Assembly (NCBI GenBank): GCA_032718475.1
Contig: JAUCBJ010004196.1
Coordinates: forward strand, 1 to 30,256
Direction: 5' to 3'
DNA: 30,256 nt
DNA from: Nemertoderma westbladi
Taxonomy: Eukaryota > Xenacoelomorpha > Nemertodermatida > Nemertodermatidae
How positions within the stretch are numbered: the stretch's first letter is position 1; each line of letters starts with the position of its first letter. The translations under genes were made by a program, and so were the position numbers. The notes below the pieces were generated by a model. It saw only the letters and a program-made list of their open reading frames with translations, ran no database searches and was not told the DNA's origin. Positions 8,812 to 18,171 of this stretch are shown here, piece by piece.

Positions 8812-9438
8812 ATGAAAGGCACCCCAGCATGCAATGCATATAGGCACAGGCGATCAGGTCGCAGTGATTATGCCAGGCGGGTCCTCCGGGATGACTCATC
8901 CAACAGTGAATCCGAACGCTATGTATATGAGGATCATACTCCTGAATTCACCCAGGAGTCATCATCCTCTTCAGATGAGCAACCCCCACCCTCGGAAACT
9001 GTGACAAAGCAGCCTCGCCGGGGGGCATCATGCCGATATATCCAACATATTCGCTGCGCACAGCCCCAGCACTACAAAGATCGGAAGTTAAAATCAACCA
9101 CCTCCCGGTACCAAGTCCCAATCATTGTAAAGGAGGCTATTGTCACTGCCTTTGCTGACACTGGTGCTGACATAAGTGTAATGTCTCAAGCTCTGGCTGA
9201 TAAACTCAAACTTCCATTGCTAAGCACAAAAATGCGGATTAAACCATATGGTTCCAAACCGGTTCCCTGTATAGGGTACTATACTGGGGCCATCAGATTC
9301 CAAAACACAATTGCTAACATCAGGATCTATATTGTAGACCGCAACGTGGAAACACTCCTTAGTGGACCAGCTTCTGAAGCTCTTGGAATAATCACATTCT
9401 GTAAACGTCATGTAAATATGGAAGCTGATGTCAATTGA
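8812..9438 (+). pseudogene. Gypsy-like nucleocapsid tail and aspartic protease
   Basis: An acidic/Ser-rich linker (ESSSSSDEQPPPSE) leads to a retropepsin with the active-site motif AFADTGADISVMS at about residues 115-127, followed by a region with the expected flap-like spacing and then IYIVDRNVETLLSG. The frame ends in TGA at 9436-9438. Reading continues in the same frame into the RT region directly after the stop, so the stop is either a nonsense mutation or, less likely, a readthrough site. Confidence 0.88.
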
Positions 9439-10730
9439 TGTGACCTAGCCACTGATAAAGGCCAGAAAGATGAATTACTCGAACGACTCACCACCTGTTA
9501 CCCTAAAGTATTTCATGGGACTGGTAAGCTACAGAACCACCAAGTTGAACTTCATGTAGACCCATCAGTTCAACCAGTCGCGGAACCAGCACGTCCTGTA
9601 CCATTTCATCTTCAAGGGAGCCTTCATCAAGCCTTGAAGGCCATGGAAGAAGAAGGAATTATTGAACCACATACTGGACCTGCACCTTGGATATCAAATC
9701 TTGTCCTTGCACCAAAAGACAAAGGTGGGATCCGAATTACTGTTGATCTTCGAAATGTGAACAAGGCCATTCGTGACACTCATTTACCTATTCCAAGGCC
9801 TGAAGATATCAAGGTTCAGCTTTCTGGATCCCAGGTTTTCTCCAAGCTTGATTTCCGGTCATCCTTCCATCAGCTGGAACTCAAACCAGAATCTCGTTAC
9901 CTGACAGTCTTTACTGATGGTGAACGACTTTTTCGATACACCCGGCTCACTATGGGTGCAAAACCAGCTTCGGGTGAATTGAATAATGCTCTGCGACCTC
10001 TTTTTGCCCATATCCCTTCAGTACATATTATTCATGATGACCTGATCATTGCGGTCCCTTCCTTTGAGGAACATGATATCGCACTCCATCAAGTGTTAGA
10101 GCAGATCCAACATTGTGGCCTAACACTTAATTCCAGTAAGTGTCATTTTCGGCTTCATGAAATTCCATTCTGGGGACTAATTCTTTCTGATAAGGGTCTA
10201 CGTCCTGACCCTGCCAAGGTCAAGGCCCTACAGGAAGCCCCACACCCTCACTCCAAGGAGGATGTTATGTCTTTTATCTGCATGATACAATCCAATTCGG
10301 AATTTCTGCCACACCTTGCTGAACACACAACCCATCTACGCCAACTTACTCAAAAACAATGTCATTTCCGCTGGGCAGCAGATTGTGAACGTGAGTTTCT
10401 GTCATTAAAGGACCTATTCAGAGAAGACATACTTCTTCATTACTATGACTCAAATCTTCCAACTTATATATATGTTGACGCCTATAGCTCTGGTCTTTCA
10501 GCCATATTGTGCCAAGGACAAAGTGAGACTCAAGTCCATGCGGTAGCTTGTGCCAGCAGAGCCACAACATCAACAGAACGTCGATACCCTCAATTGGATC
10601 TCGAAGCATTAGCTATAGACTTTGCTTTGAGAAGATTCCGTCACTACATTGCTGGGGGGCCTCAGGTTATAATTTTCACTGACCATAAAGCGTTGGTAGC
10701 CATATTTGGCAGTAACATAAATGGTTCTGT
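9439..10730 (+). pseudogene. Gypsy-like reverse transcriptase and RNase H
   Basis: Shows the RT order: KAMEEEGIIEPHTGPAPW, KDKGGIRITVDLRNVNKA, FSKLDFRSSFHQLEL (motif A Asp), MGAKPASGELNNALR, and catalytic HDDL at 10033-10044 in place of the usual YVDD. The connection and RNase H follow: a YVDAYSSGLSAILCQ block, then RYPQLDLEALAI and FTDHKALVAIF. The frame is open back to the TGA at 9438, and no ATG is needed because it is part of a polyprotein. After about 10728 a frameshift moves the homologous sequence (HYHVRHHQGKTNPADYLSRH) to another frame. Confidence 0.92.
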
Positions 10731-10733
10731 TAG

Positions 10734-11340
10734 GTGTACATCACGCTCATACATCAAGATCTCCATTATCATGTTCGTCATCATCAAGGCAAGACCAACC
10801 CGGCTGATTATTTGTCCAGGCATGCCCTTCCATTTCATCAACTACCAGCTGAGTGGCAGTCTGAAACACAGTCCCTAGAACAGACCATCTGGTTCCTTAA
10901 ATTTAGCCCTTACACAGAGTCAATAGCCATGGACCATATCATTGAGGAAACTAAACAGGATCCCCTACTAAGTCGTCTGATCAAGTGCCTTCAGAAAGGA
11001 TTTCTAGACAACAAAGATGACTCACTCAGGCCATTTCGTGGTGTCTTTCAGCAAATTGTTCTCTCAGATGCTGGCCTTCTTCTAAAGGGTGAACAGATCA
11101 TATTGCCACAATCACTCTGGTCTCAAGCTATCCAAAAGGCACACCAAGGTGGTCATCCAGGTGAGAGCAACCTAAAGCGCAGAGTACGAAGTCACTTTTG
11201 GATACCAAACCTAAATCAACTTGTTTCTAAAATAATAAGCTCTTGCCCCGAATGCCAACTCTTTACAAAGAAAACAACAAAAGACCATATATCATCACTC
11301 CAGACCCCACAACGGGCATGGGAAGAGGTCAATATCGATC
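10734..11340 (+). pseudogene. Gypsy-like RNase H tail and integrase N-terminus, truncated
   Basis: Begins with the RNase H/integrase linker GKTNPADYLSRH. The integrase zinc-binding domain is complete: HQGGH...CPEC, an HHCC arrangement at about residues 134-173. The start of the catalytic core is present (AWEEVNID, the first catalytic Asp block), after which similarity ends at about 11340. The remaining residues to the stop at 11381 are antisense LINE sequence, so the end of this open frame is a chimera. Confidence 0.9.
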
Positions 11341-12358
11341 GTTCCATACACTTACTACACGGTTTGAATAGGAATACTTAGTTATCTCTAATCTAGTAAA
11401 ACGTTTAAAAAGTTTATAAGAATGTCCTCGATTGCACCGCACCGTATTTGCAAAAGTAAAAAAAATTTCTTGCAGTAGATCAACAAGTTGATGTAGAATG
11501 TTGTAAGTCATTGTAAGATCAAAAATATGTCTTCGTACTTCTAAAGGCTGTAGTTCTAAGATTCGCAGCCTGTTTAGATAACTTGTACGACCTAAGTTAC
11601 AATGGGCAAAAAGTCTACGAGTAAAGTACCGTTGGAGACGCTCAATTAAATCAATTGTACCAAAGTGAAAGGGTGAGCAAACCGGAGTACAGTATTCTAG
11701 AATAGGTCACACGTAGGACTTATAGGCAGTAAGAATTGCGTTTAAATTACCAGTATGAAAACATCTGAATATCATATTAACTATTTTATACGCCTTCTTC
11801 ACCTGCTCCCTAAAGTATAAGTTAAACTTTAAATCACTACTTATAGTTATACCCAGATCCCTACAAGATGTATCATATCTCAATTTTGAACCACATAGAT
11901 GGTATTCATTACTGTAATTACAATCTATTCTACCTGTACCGATATGAAGCACAGAGCATTTATGAGCCGCTATTTTAATCTGCCACTGCTGAGTCCAGTA
12001 TTCCAGATCCTTAAGTGCTAGACTCAATAGGTGACTCATAGAAGAGTTACAGTAGAATTTCAGATCGTCAGCAAATAATTTACAACTAACGTAATTGCTG
12101 CCTAATATTTCTGGTAACTCGTTTACGTAAAGTAAAAATAATAATGGCCCCAAAACACTTCCTTGCACAGTACCAGATATGACATTAGTTTGAACCGAAA
12201 TAGATGTACCTACAATCACACTTTGCGTCCGATTTGATAAGAAAGCACTGATCCAAAGTAATAAATTACCACTAATACCGTAACTTAAAAGTTTACAAAT
12301 TAACTTAGAATGAACTACAGAGTCGAATGCCTTTGCACAGTCAACGTATATTATATCT
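11340..12358 (-). mobile_element. CR1/Jockey-like LINE, piece 3: RT palm to C-terminus
   Basis: Reading on the minus strand from 12358, the RT motif A block IIYVDCAKAFDSV starts directly at the edge of element B. It is followed by SGTVQGSVLGPLLFLLYVNE, the catalytic FADDLKFY, and RT-thumb sequence. An in-frame TGA at about 11705-11707 interrupts it (the next residues PILEYCTPV are typical where this clade has R-P-I-L-E-Y). The C-terminal region continues to KYSYSNRVVSVWN at about 11341. It stops there against the Gypsy-like integrase, without LINE 3' UTR or tail. Confidence 0.9.
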
Positions 12359-12680
12359 ACACGAAGTGGGGCCTTCGCGCAGCACGTGACTTAAATTTAA
12401 TTTAAGTACTAATTCGAAAGTATTACTGTATTAGCAAATTTTAAGCAGATTTCGCCTAATCACTTTTTACCTCTTTCATTTCTATTCAGACATTTCTGAC
12501 TCTAGCGGTATAGTGAGAACTGAAGATGGATTAGGGTCTCCAGCCCCACAAAGACACAGCCTATGGATGAATAGTACATACGTACATCGGCCAAGTTTCA
12601 TCTTGTATAACGGATAACGAAATGAGAGACGGATCTCACTTTCAGAAATTTCGTCGTATAGCGGCAGACAGATTAAATCT

Positions 12681-12703
12681 CCCCCCCCCCCCCCCCCCCC
12701 CCC
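12681..12703. repeat. Poly-C tract, 23 C
   Basis: Uninterrupted C run inside element B. The right copy has a matching run of about 22 C at 27280-27301. The minus strand is poly-G and could form quadruplex-type structures. Confidence 0.9.
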
Positions 12704-12844
12704 ACAAAGACGCAGCATGTGGTCCAGAATATATGGCAAGATTCAGCTTAAACTGATTAAAATCAATGAGACGGGAGAATCTATTCACTTTCAGGCATAA
12801 AGTAGTCCTATAGCCGGTGACTGTTGAACTGATTTTCAACAAAA

Positions 12845-13789
12845 CAAATTTTCAACTTGGCAGCTTTAAATTCGACAAAGTTATAAGCATGTCAATATCA
12901 TAACGACGACAACGATTTCACTTTCAGACATTTGGCCCTCTAGCGGCAGACTGGAGAACTGCAGATGGATTCGCCTCCTTTGAAAGTCACAGCTAATGGT
13001 CTAATACATATCTGCCAAGTTTCAGCTTAAACGGATTAAAAGCAAAGAAATGGGAGGGCATTTAATGTTTAGACATGTGGCCCTCTAGCGGGAGACCATT
13101 GCACTGATGGTGTCTGAAAGTCTCTCAAAAATCTCAACTTTAGCTCATATTGATACCTACAAATTTTCAACTTGGCAGCTTTAAATCCGACAAAGTTATT
13201 AGCATGTCAAAATCGTAACGACGACAACGATTTCACTTTCAGACCTTTGGCCCTCTAGCGGCAGAGTGGAGAACTGCAGATGGATTCGCCTCCTTTGAAA
13301 GTCACAGCTAATGGTCTAATACATATCTGCCACGTTTCAGCTTAAACGGATTAAAAGCAAAGAAATGGGAGGGCATTTAATGTTTAGACATGTGGCCCTC
13401 TAGCGGGAGACCATTGCACTGATGGTGTCTGAAAGTCTCTCAAAAATCTCAACTTTAGCTCATATTGATACCTACAAATTTTCAACTTGGCAGCTTTAAA
13501 TCCGACAAAGTTATTAGCATGTCAATATCGTAACGACGACAACGATTTCACTTTCAGACCTTTGGCCCTCTAGCGGCAGACTGGAGAACTGCAGATGGAT
13601 TCGCCTCCTTTGAAAGTCACAGCTAATGGTCTAATACATATCTGCCACGTTTCAGCTTAAACGGATTAAAAGCAAAGAAATGGGAGGGCATTTAATGTTT
13701 AGACATGTGGCCCTCTAGCGGGAGACCATTGCACTGATGGTGTCTGAAAGTCTCTCAAAAATCTCAACTTTTGCTCATATTGATACCTA
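12845..13789. repeat. Three 315-bp tandem units in element B
   Basis: CAAATTTTCAACTTGGCAGC recurs at 12845, 13160, 13475 and 13790, a strict 315-bp period, with units nearly identical from the second onward. Each unit contains the 13-mer GGCCCTCTAGCGG twice (12934, 13079, 13249, 13394, 13564, 13709). Within the unit, two diverged sub-repeats of about 150-165 bp start with TTTCAGAC or TTTAGACAT. Confidence 0.95.
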
Positions 13790-13847
13790 CAAATTTTCAA
13801 CTTGGCAGCTTTAAATCCGACAAAGTTATTAGCATGTCAAAATCGTA

Positions 13848-13849
<2 letters not shown>

Positions 13850-13878
<29 letters not shown>

Positions 13879-13903
13879 CAACGACGACGACGACGACGAC
13901 AAC
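13850..13903. repeat. (ACG)n-type microsatellite
   Basis: ACG/ACA trinucleotides, CGACGACGACGACGACAACG and similar. The right element-B copy has the equivalent tract at about 28130-28173 with a different repeat number. Confidence 0.85.
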
Positions 13904-13978
13904 TATTTGCATAAATTGACCCACCCCCTAACAGTGTCAATTCGCTAAGGCTCCGCCAACTTCGTGGCTCGCCCCACA

Positions 13979-14155
13979 TCCTTACGATCATCTAATAATT
14001 TGAACCTATTATTGGTGCACTCTAACAGTTGTGTACATGTGCTACGACGTTTTACAAAACCATGCTGTGCCTTACTTATAATATTATTTGCACGTAGATA
14101 ATCTACTGTAAGATTTCATTTTTTATGCAAATCTCCATAATCTTACAACTGACAC
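13979..14155 (-). mobile_element. CR1/Jockey-like LINE, piece 2: RT fingers/palm
   Basis: The minus strand encodes SCKIMEICIKNEIL, then, after a small frame break and stop near 14110, DYLRANNIISKAQHGFVKRRS followed by TCTQLLE and LLDDRKD. This is the block that normally precedes RT motif A in CR1/Jockey-like LINEs. It abuts element B on one side and the BEL/Pao LTR on the other. It joins exactly to the pieces at 26514 and 12358. Confidence 0.88.
14151..14155. repeat. Target site duplication GACAC, left
   Basis: GACAC immediately before the left LTR equals GACAC immediately after the right LTR (26514-26518). Five bases is within the known range for BEL/Pao integrases. Confidence 0.95.
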
Positions 14156-15385
14156 TGTTCGCGCTTTCAGACCTTTGGCAGTTTAACCCACCAAATTAAG
14201 ATGTCTTCTAGATATTAAATCAGTTTTTAGTCTATGACAAGTATTTGATTCACTACACTAGTCGAAACCAATCCGTGCGCGACCATTCACCCGCTGGATA
14301 TTCCCGGGAGATTGGGTTCGACGGTTTAATTTTATTGCTATGTAAGCCTTGTGTATTATTCGACTGACAGTATTATATAATCTCTGACAATATTATTCAC
14401 CTTCGGGAATATTAACAGTTCCTTTAGGACGTGGCGCTTTATCTATATAAACAGAGTTATGACTTAAACTACTCACAACGATATGGCTTAATTATAATTC
14501 ACATATATGGCGCATTCTTTAGGAATTGCTTCTTTAACAGACTCACTCATACACAATGCTGCACAATACTGCACACTAATCTGTCAATCTTCACTGATTT
14601 TAGTCACATATAAAAGGAACACAGACTGAATCATGTAGGGTCTATCAAATAACATTAGATTCACTTCAAACCACTTTAACATAAGTCACAATCGTTTATC
14701 TGTAACCCTTCTCTCTTACCTTCGGTATATCAAGAATATTGGGTTTCGGGGTTGTTTATCGTTATTCCAAATATAATTATTCATCAACCATATTATGAAG
14801 AACTGACGGTAAATAGCAGTATAACAATATAAAAGTATGCACAATGTTACACAGTATGCAGTGTATGCAGTACTGCAGTATGCAGACATCAGTCATCAGT
14901 ATGCAGTGATTCCATGAGTCAGGTAGGTGCGTTAAAGGATATATGCCCTTTATAATTAAACCTACTAGTGTAAGACTAAAAACTAAAACACGGAGGTGCC
15001 AAAGCCGGTTCTTAGGCTCTGGACAAAAACAATAACACTGAACTACTGAGTTTCTGTATATACCTCCAACACAGAGATAACAAACGCTCTGATTGGTCAA
15101 CCTGAACAACGAGAGAACAGAGAAACAAAGAAACGTCGACGTGGCAATATCAGCTGCTAGCCGTCGTCATGGTAGCGACACTGTTTTCAAGAGTATCGTG
15201 CTTTTACGTCACGGAATTACGGATTATGTCCTCTAAAGTACAAATACAGAAGAAATAGCTCTTATGTCCGCTAAAACACCAGTACAGCAAGGACACGGCC
15301 TTTTTATGCCTGGTAAACCAACTACAGAGTACTTTACGGGAAAAATAAGGAAAAATAACCGGACAATTCAGTAAAAGCTTTTACA
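14156..15385 (-). repeat. BEL/Pao 3' LTR (1230 bp)
   Basis: Identical to 25284-26513 except A at 14478 against G at 25606, by direct reading. On the element's strand it starts TGTAAAAGCTTTTAC, which contains a 14-bp perfect palindrome GTAAAAGCTTTTAC, and ends CGCGAACA. AATAAA on the minus strand at 14331-14336 is a plausible polyadenylation signal, and a TATAAA at 14949-14954 (minus) is a weak promoter candidate. The short open frames inside are present in both LTRs and resemble no protein. Confidence 0.97.
14331..14336 (-). promoter_or_regulatory. Candidate polyadenylation signal in the LTR
   Basis: AATAAA on the minus strand, about 175 bases before the 3' boundary of the LTR and repeated at 25459-25464 in the other LTR. 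The role is inferred from motif and position only. Confidence 0.45.
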
Positions 15386-15395
15386 CCGCTCCCAG
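15386..15395 (-). other. Candidate polypurine tract of the BEL/Pao element
   Basis: The minus strand reads CTGGGAGCGG immediately before the 3' LTR TGTAAAAG. The purine run GGGAGCGG, with one C, occupies the exact place of the plus-strand primer in LTR retrotransposons. Confidence 0.6.
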
Positions 15396-17344
15396 AAAAT
15401 GGGATTTTCAGTCTATAAAATATAAAAATCACAGTTTCTAAAACATAAAGATACTCTAAACAGTTAGTCTTTCTTAAGCAGACGGCGTTTACGCAGTTTT
15501 TTGAGGCTAGCAAGAGTCTTTTTCTCTTTGGGGGGAGCCACTTTACTAGGAGGGCCATAACTCCTGGGTGAAGGGTGCAATATGATTGCATCAGAAGGTG
15601 TAGGATTGTGGTCGGGGTATCCGCCGTTTCGATATGCTTCTCCTCGAGCTGATTTTCCTCCGCTCGTAGCTGGATACGTTCATCCAAAAACTCTCGCAGA
15701 GAATGGGGTTGTCTAAGTGCGATATCTTCTTAGAGATTCTGGATTTCACAATCGAACTGAGATAAAGACAATTCGTTTATCGATTGGACTTACTGTTATA
15801 ACTTACGTTTATCTGAACAAACGCAGGTTTCTTTTTTGATCTTTATAGAATAGCGTTTAACTCGTTTCGTACAACGCTCTCCTTCACTTTGATGAAGGGT
15901 TGTATCGCGTTAAACGGGACGACCATACGGTTGGATAATGATATTAGGTGTCTGCGTCATAATCCAGCTAGGTAAGATGGGCGGCTAGCTAGAAATCACT
16001 GTCGGAGTGTTACCGATTAATTGTTAGGGTAGCACTAGATCTTTGAACAGTGAATACAGTCCGCGAGGATCCGCGACACCACCAAGATCGCAGGTCTGAG
16101 GTCCAACTAAGGAATGAGGAGGTTTGACCGAGTATTCCGGGACTCTGATCGTAGGTTTACTCCAGGATCGTTCGAGCCGAGTGAGCATAGGTGATACGTC
16201 AACAAGTTTCGGTTTACGTGGATGTTCATGTCTTTCCGTTTATTAGTTGAGTCAGGGCATTTATCGTAATAATACCAAAGACGCACGTCTGGTAGGGTAA
16301 ACGCGGGTGATATTTATTTGTTGTTACAATGCTTCTATCAAGAATTCCAAATATACGTTGGAGTTACCGCGTCCATTTGTTCCTTAAGTGTCTTTTCTTT
16401 CGAATCGATTTCGAATAGAATTTTCGCATTCGAATTTCCGTTTATGGTTCCGACTCCGCTGGGCAGGATATATAGTCGACATAGTCCGTATTGTGTAAAT
16501 CGATAGGATGACAAGACCATCTTCTATCAACTCCGTCATATCTGCTATATATGAGTTTATCCACATTATAATGAGTTTATATTTAGGCGAGCGGGCGTCG
16601 CTGCCTACCCCAATCAACCCCGGACAGTACGAGATCCTCAGCGCCGATGTGTCGTCGCCGCTGTACTTTCGCCAACGACGTAGCCGCACAACGACAACGA
16701 CAACCGACACAAGTCACTCGACTGTCCGTCCCAAAGACTTAGATGTACTTCAGGTTTTCCTTGGAGAGTTAGGTTACTTTTACGATTGCGACTCGCTACT
16801 GTAAACACACCTTAGTAGTAACATTCACCTATAAACTCACAAATACCACACACTCGGGCCATTTGTCCGTTAGTCAATGCCTTCCAGAATGTCACTGTAT
16901 TATTATGTATCCTTGGATACTAGTAGTGCGCTATTTATTCCCTATGCTATTCAATGGGACAGGCTTTCTATTGTTCTTTTAACTCAATTCTAATTCTAGC
17001 GTGGTTGTTGCTATGGTGACATTATGCAAAGCTAGCGGTAGAATTAGGGTGATTCCAATGCATACAGATCTGGGATGTTATTTAATAGTAATTCTTTAAT
17101 AGTCAATATTCTGTTTTATACCTGACTTTATGAATTTTATCGGCTATTGACTATGTTTGGGAGACTTTCACACACTCATACGCATGCTAAGATAAATCTC
17201 CGCTCCCTTGATCTATTAATTAATGGAATTTTGGGAACTTTATAAATTGCGTAAAAATGGCAATTTATTAAATTCATTAAAAGGCATGAATTTAAATTGA
17301 TTCCCTGAAATTTTATTATTTGATAATTAAATGGACATATTTGG

Positions 17345-17622
17345 ATTCCAGAACATGTCTGGGGACACAAGATCCTTAATTCTATGACAATTGTCTTTTA
17401 AGAATATCGGTAAATACTACGATATCTTAATTGACTAGAATTATTGAAGGATCTGAATTTTATAGATTTTGACTTATTTGATTTTGCAAATATTAATTAA
17501 TTAATATTTGAGATGGGCACCGATTTATTCCAGAACTTGTCTGGGGACGTTAACCACTGATTCTAGAATTTGTCTTTCAAGTATATCGGTGGGTGCCGCG
17601 ATATCTTAATCGACTAGAATTA
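17345..17622. repeat. Diverged direct repeat, 182-bp spacing
   Basis: The segments 17345-17443 and 17527-17622 share an opening ATTCCAGAAC, TGTCTGGGGAC, TATCGGT, and CGATATCTTAAT followed by GACTAGAATTA. The inter-repeat sequence is AT-rich. This looks like an old tandem duplication in the 3' non-coding part of the BEL/Pao element. Confidence 0.75.
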
Positions 17623-18171
17623 CAGATGGTCAAAGGGTTTAACAGATTTATTTTGCGTTATACGCTACTGTTAAAGGGACATCACGCTACTATATGTATT
17701 ATTTAATATACGGTATGAGAGCAATATCGCACGAAGCAATGTCAGTGTGAAGAGGCAAGTCGTTTCCAAGGTCTACCCAGAGCTTGGTTTAGCCGAGACA
17801 CGAGGATCTGAACTTTGCATTCCTAATACTCTGCCTACCAATAATACTTAAATATAGTAGTGGCTTTATTGTACTTTAATAAGTACGGACATTTCATCTT
17901 ACTGTAGTTACGTATTTATAATATGATACGGACAGTAAGGAAAGAAGAAAAGAATTATTTCTTGCCGTCGCATTAAATATAATATATACGTAATTAAGTA
18001 ATAAACGCGAATATATATTGCACTAATCTACTAAATAATCGCTAAAATAACATTCTACTGAATAAAATTAAAGAAAACGATTATAATAAAATTACATAGT
18101 AATACATACGTAAATATAAAAATAATAAAATAATATAAAATAATCGAGTCACACACCCACTCCATATGTTG

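Larger units (their letters stand above)
8049..11340 (+). mobile_element. Broken Gypsy-like (Ty3/Metaviridae) LTR retrotransposon, 3' end missing
   Basis: Domain order on the plus strand is Gag, aspartic protease, reverse transcriptase, RNase H, then the N-terminal part of integrase, which is the Ty3/Gypsy order. TGGCGATGAGGAT at 8049 begins with TGG just after a CA and sits 79 nt before the gag ATG, so it could be the tRNA primer-binding site. At least two to three frameshifts and one in-frame stop interrupt the frame. Sequence similarity is lost at about 11340, where a minus-strand LINE begins. Catalytic core of integrase, 3' LTR and a definable 5' LTR are absent, so this is a dead copy. 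Confidence 0.93.
12362..13975. mobile_element. Element B, left copy (non-coding, repeat-filled)
   Basis: A 1614-bp element sharing near-identity with 26959-28249. It begins CGAAGTGGGGCCTTCG and ends GTGGCTCGCCCC. An imperfect inverted repeat (CACGAAGT...GGCCTT against AAGGCTCCGCCAACTTCGTG) lies near the two ends, offset by about 10 bp on one side. It is flanked by ACA on both sides (12359-12361, 13976-13978). Removing the element plus one ACA restores the LINE frame (RKDV joined to DII), so it inserted with a 3-bp duplication or a target preference. The interior has three 315-bp tandem units, a C23 tract and an (ACG)n-type tract. No protein frame is recognised. Superfamily unknown. Confidence 0.85.
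15386..18171 (-). other. 3' internal region of the BEL/Pao element, decayed and mostly non-coding
   Basis: No intact gene. Short minus-strand coding-like segments occur in shifting frames: 16231-16022 (KPKLVDVSPMLTRLERSW...), 16340-16222 (YQTCVFGIITINALTQL), and 15760-15470, which has a charged coiled-coil-like stretch (LREFLDERIQLRAEENQLEE) and, after a frame change, a Lys/Arg-rich end (KLRKRRLLKKD). These may be remains of a pol C-terminus or a third, envelope-like frame; no assignment is possible by eye. 16800-18171 is AT-rich. Two diverged direct repeats (17345-17443 and 17527-17622, 182 bp apart) share ATTCCAGAAC(A/T)TGTCTGGGGAC and CGATATCTTAAT(T/C)GACTAG. Confidence 0.6.

Noticed and set aside
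13797-13991. Arg-rich peptide frames in element B (and 28080-28376)
   Set aside because: The Arg runs are translations of the (ACG)n microsatellite.
14431-15109. Small open frames occurring twice in the window (again at 25559-26237)
   Set aside because: They are duplicated because they lie in the two LTRs, and they have no protein-like features.
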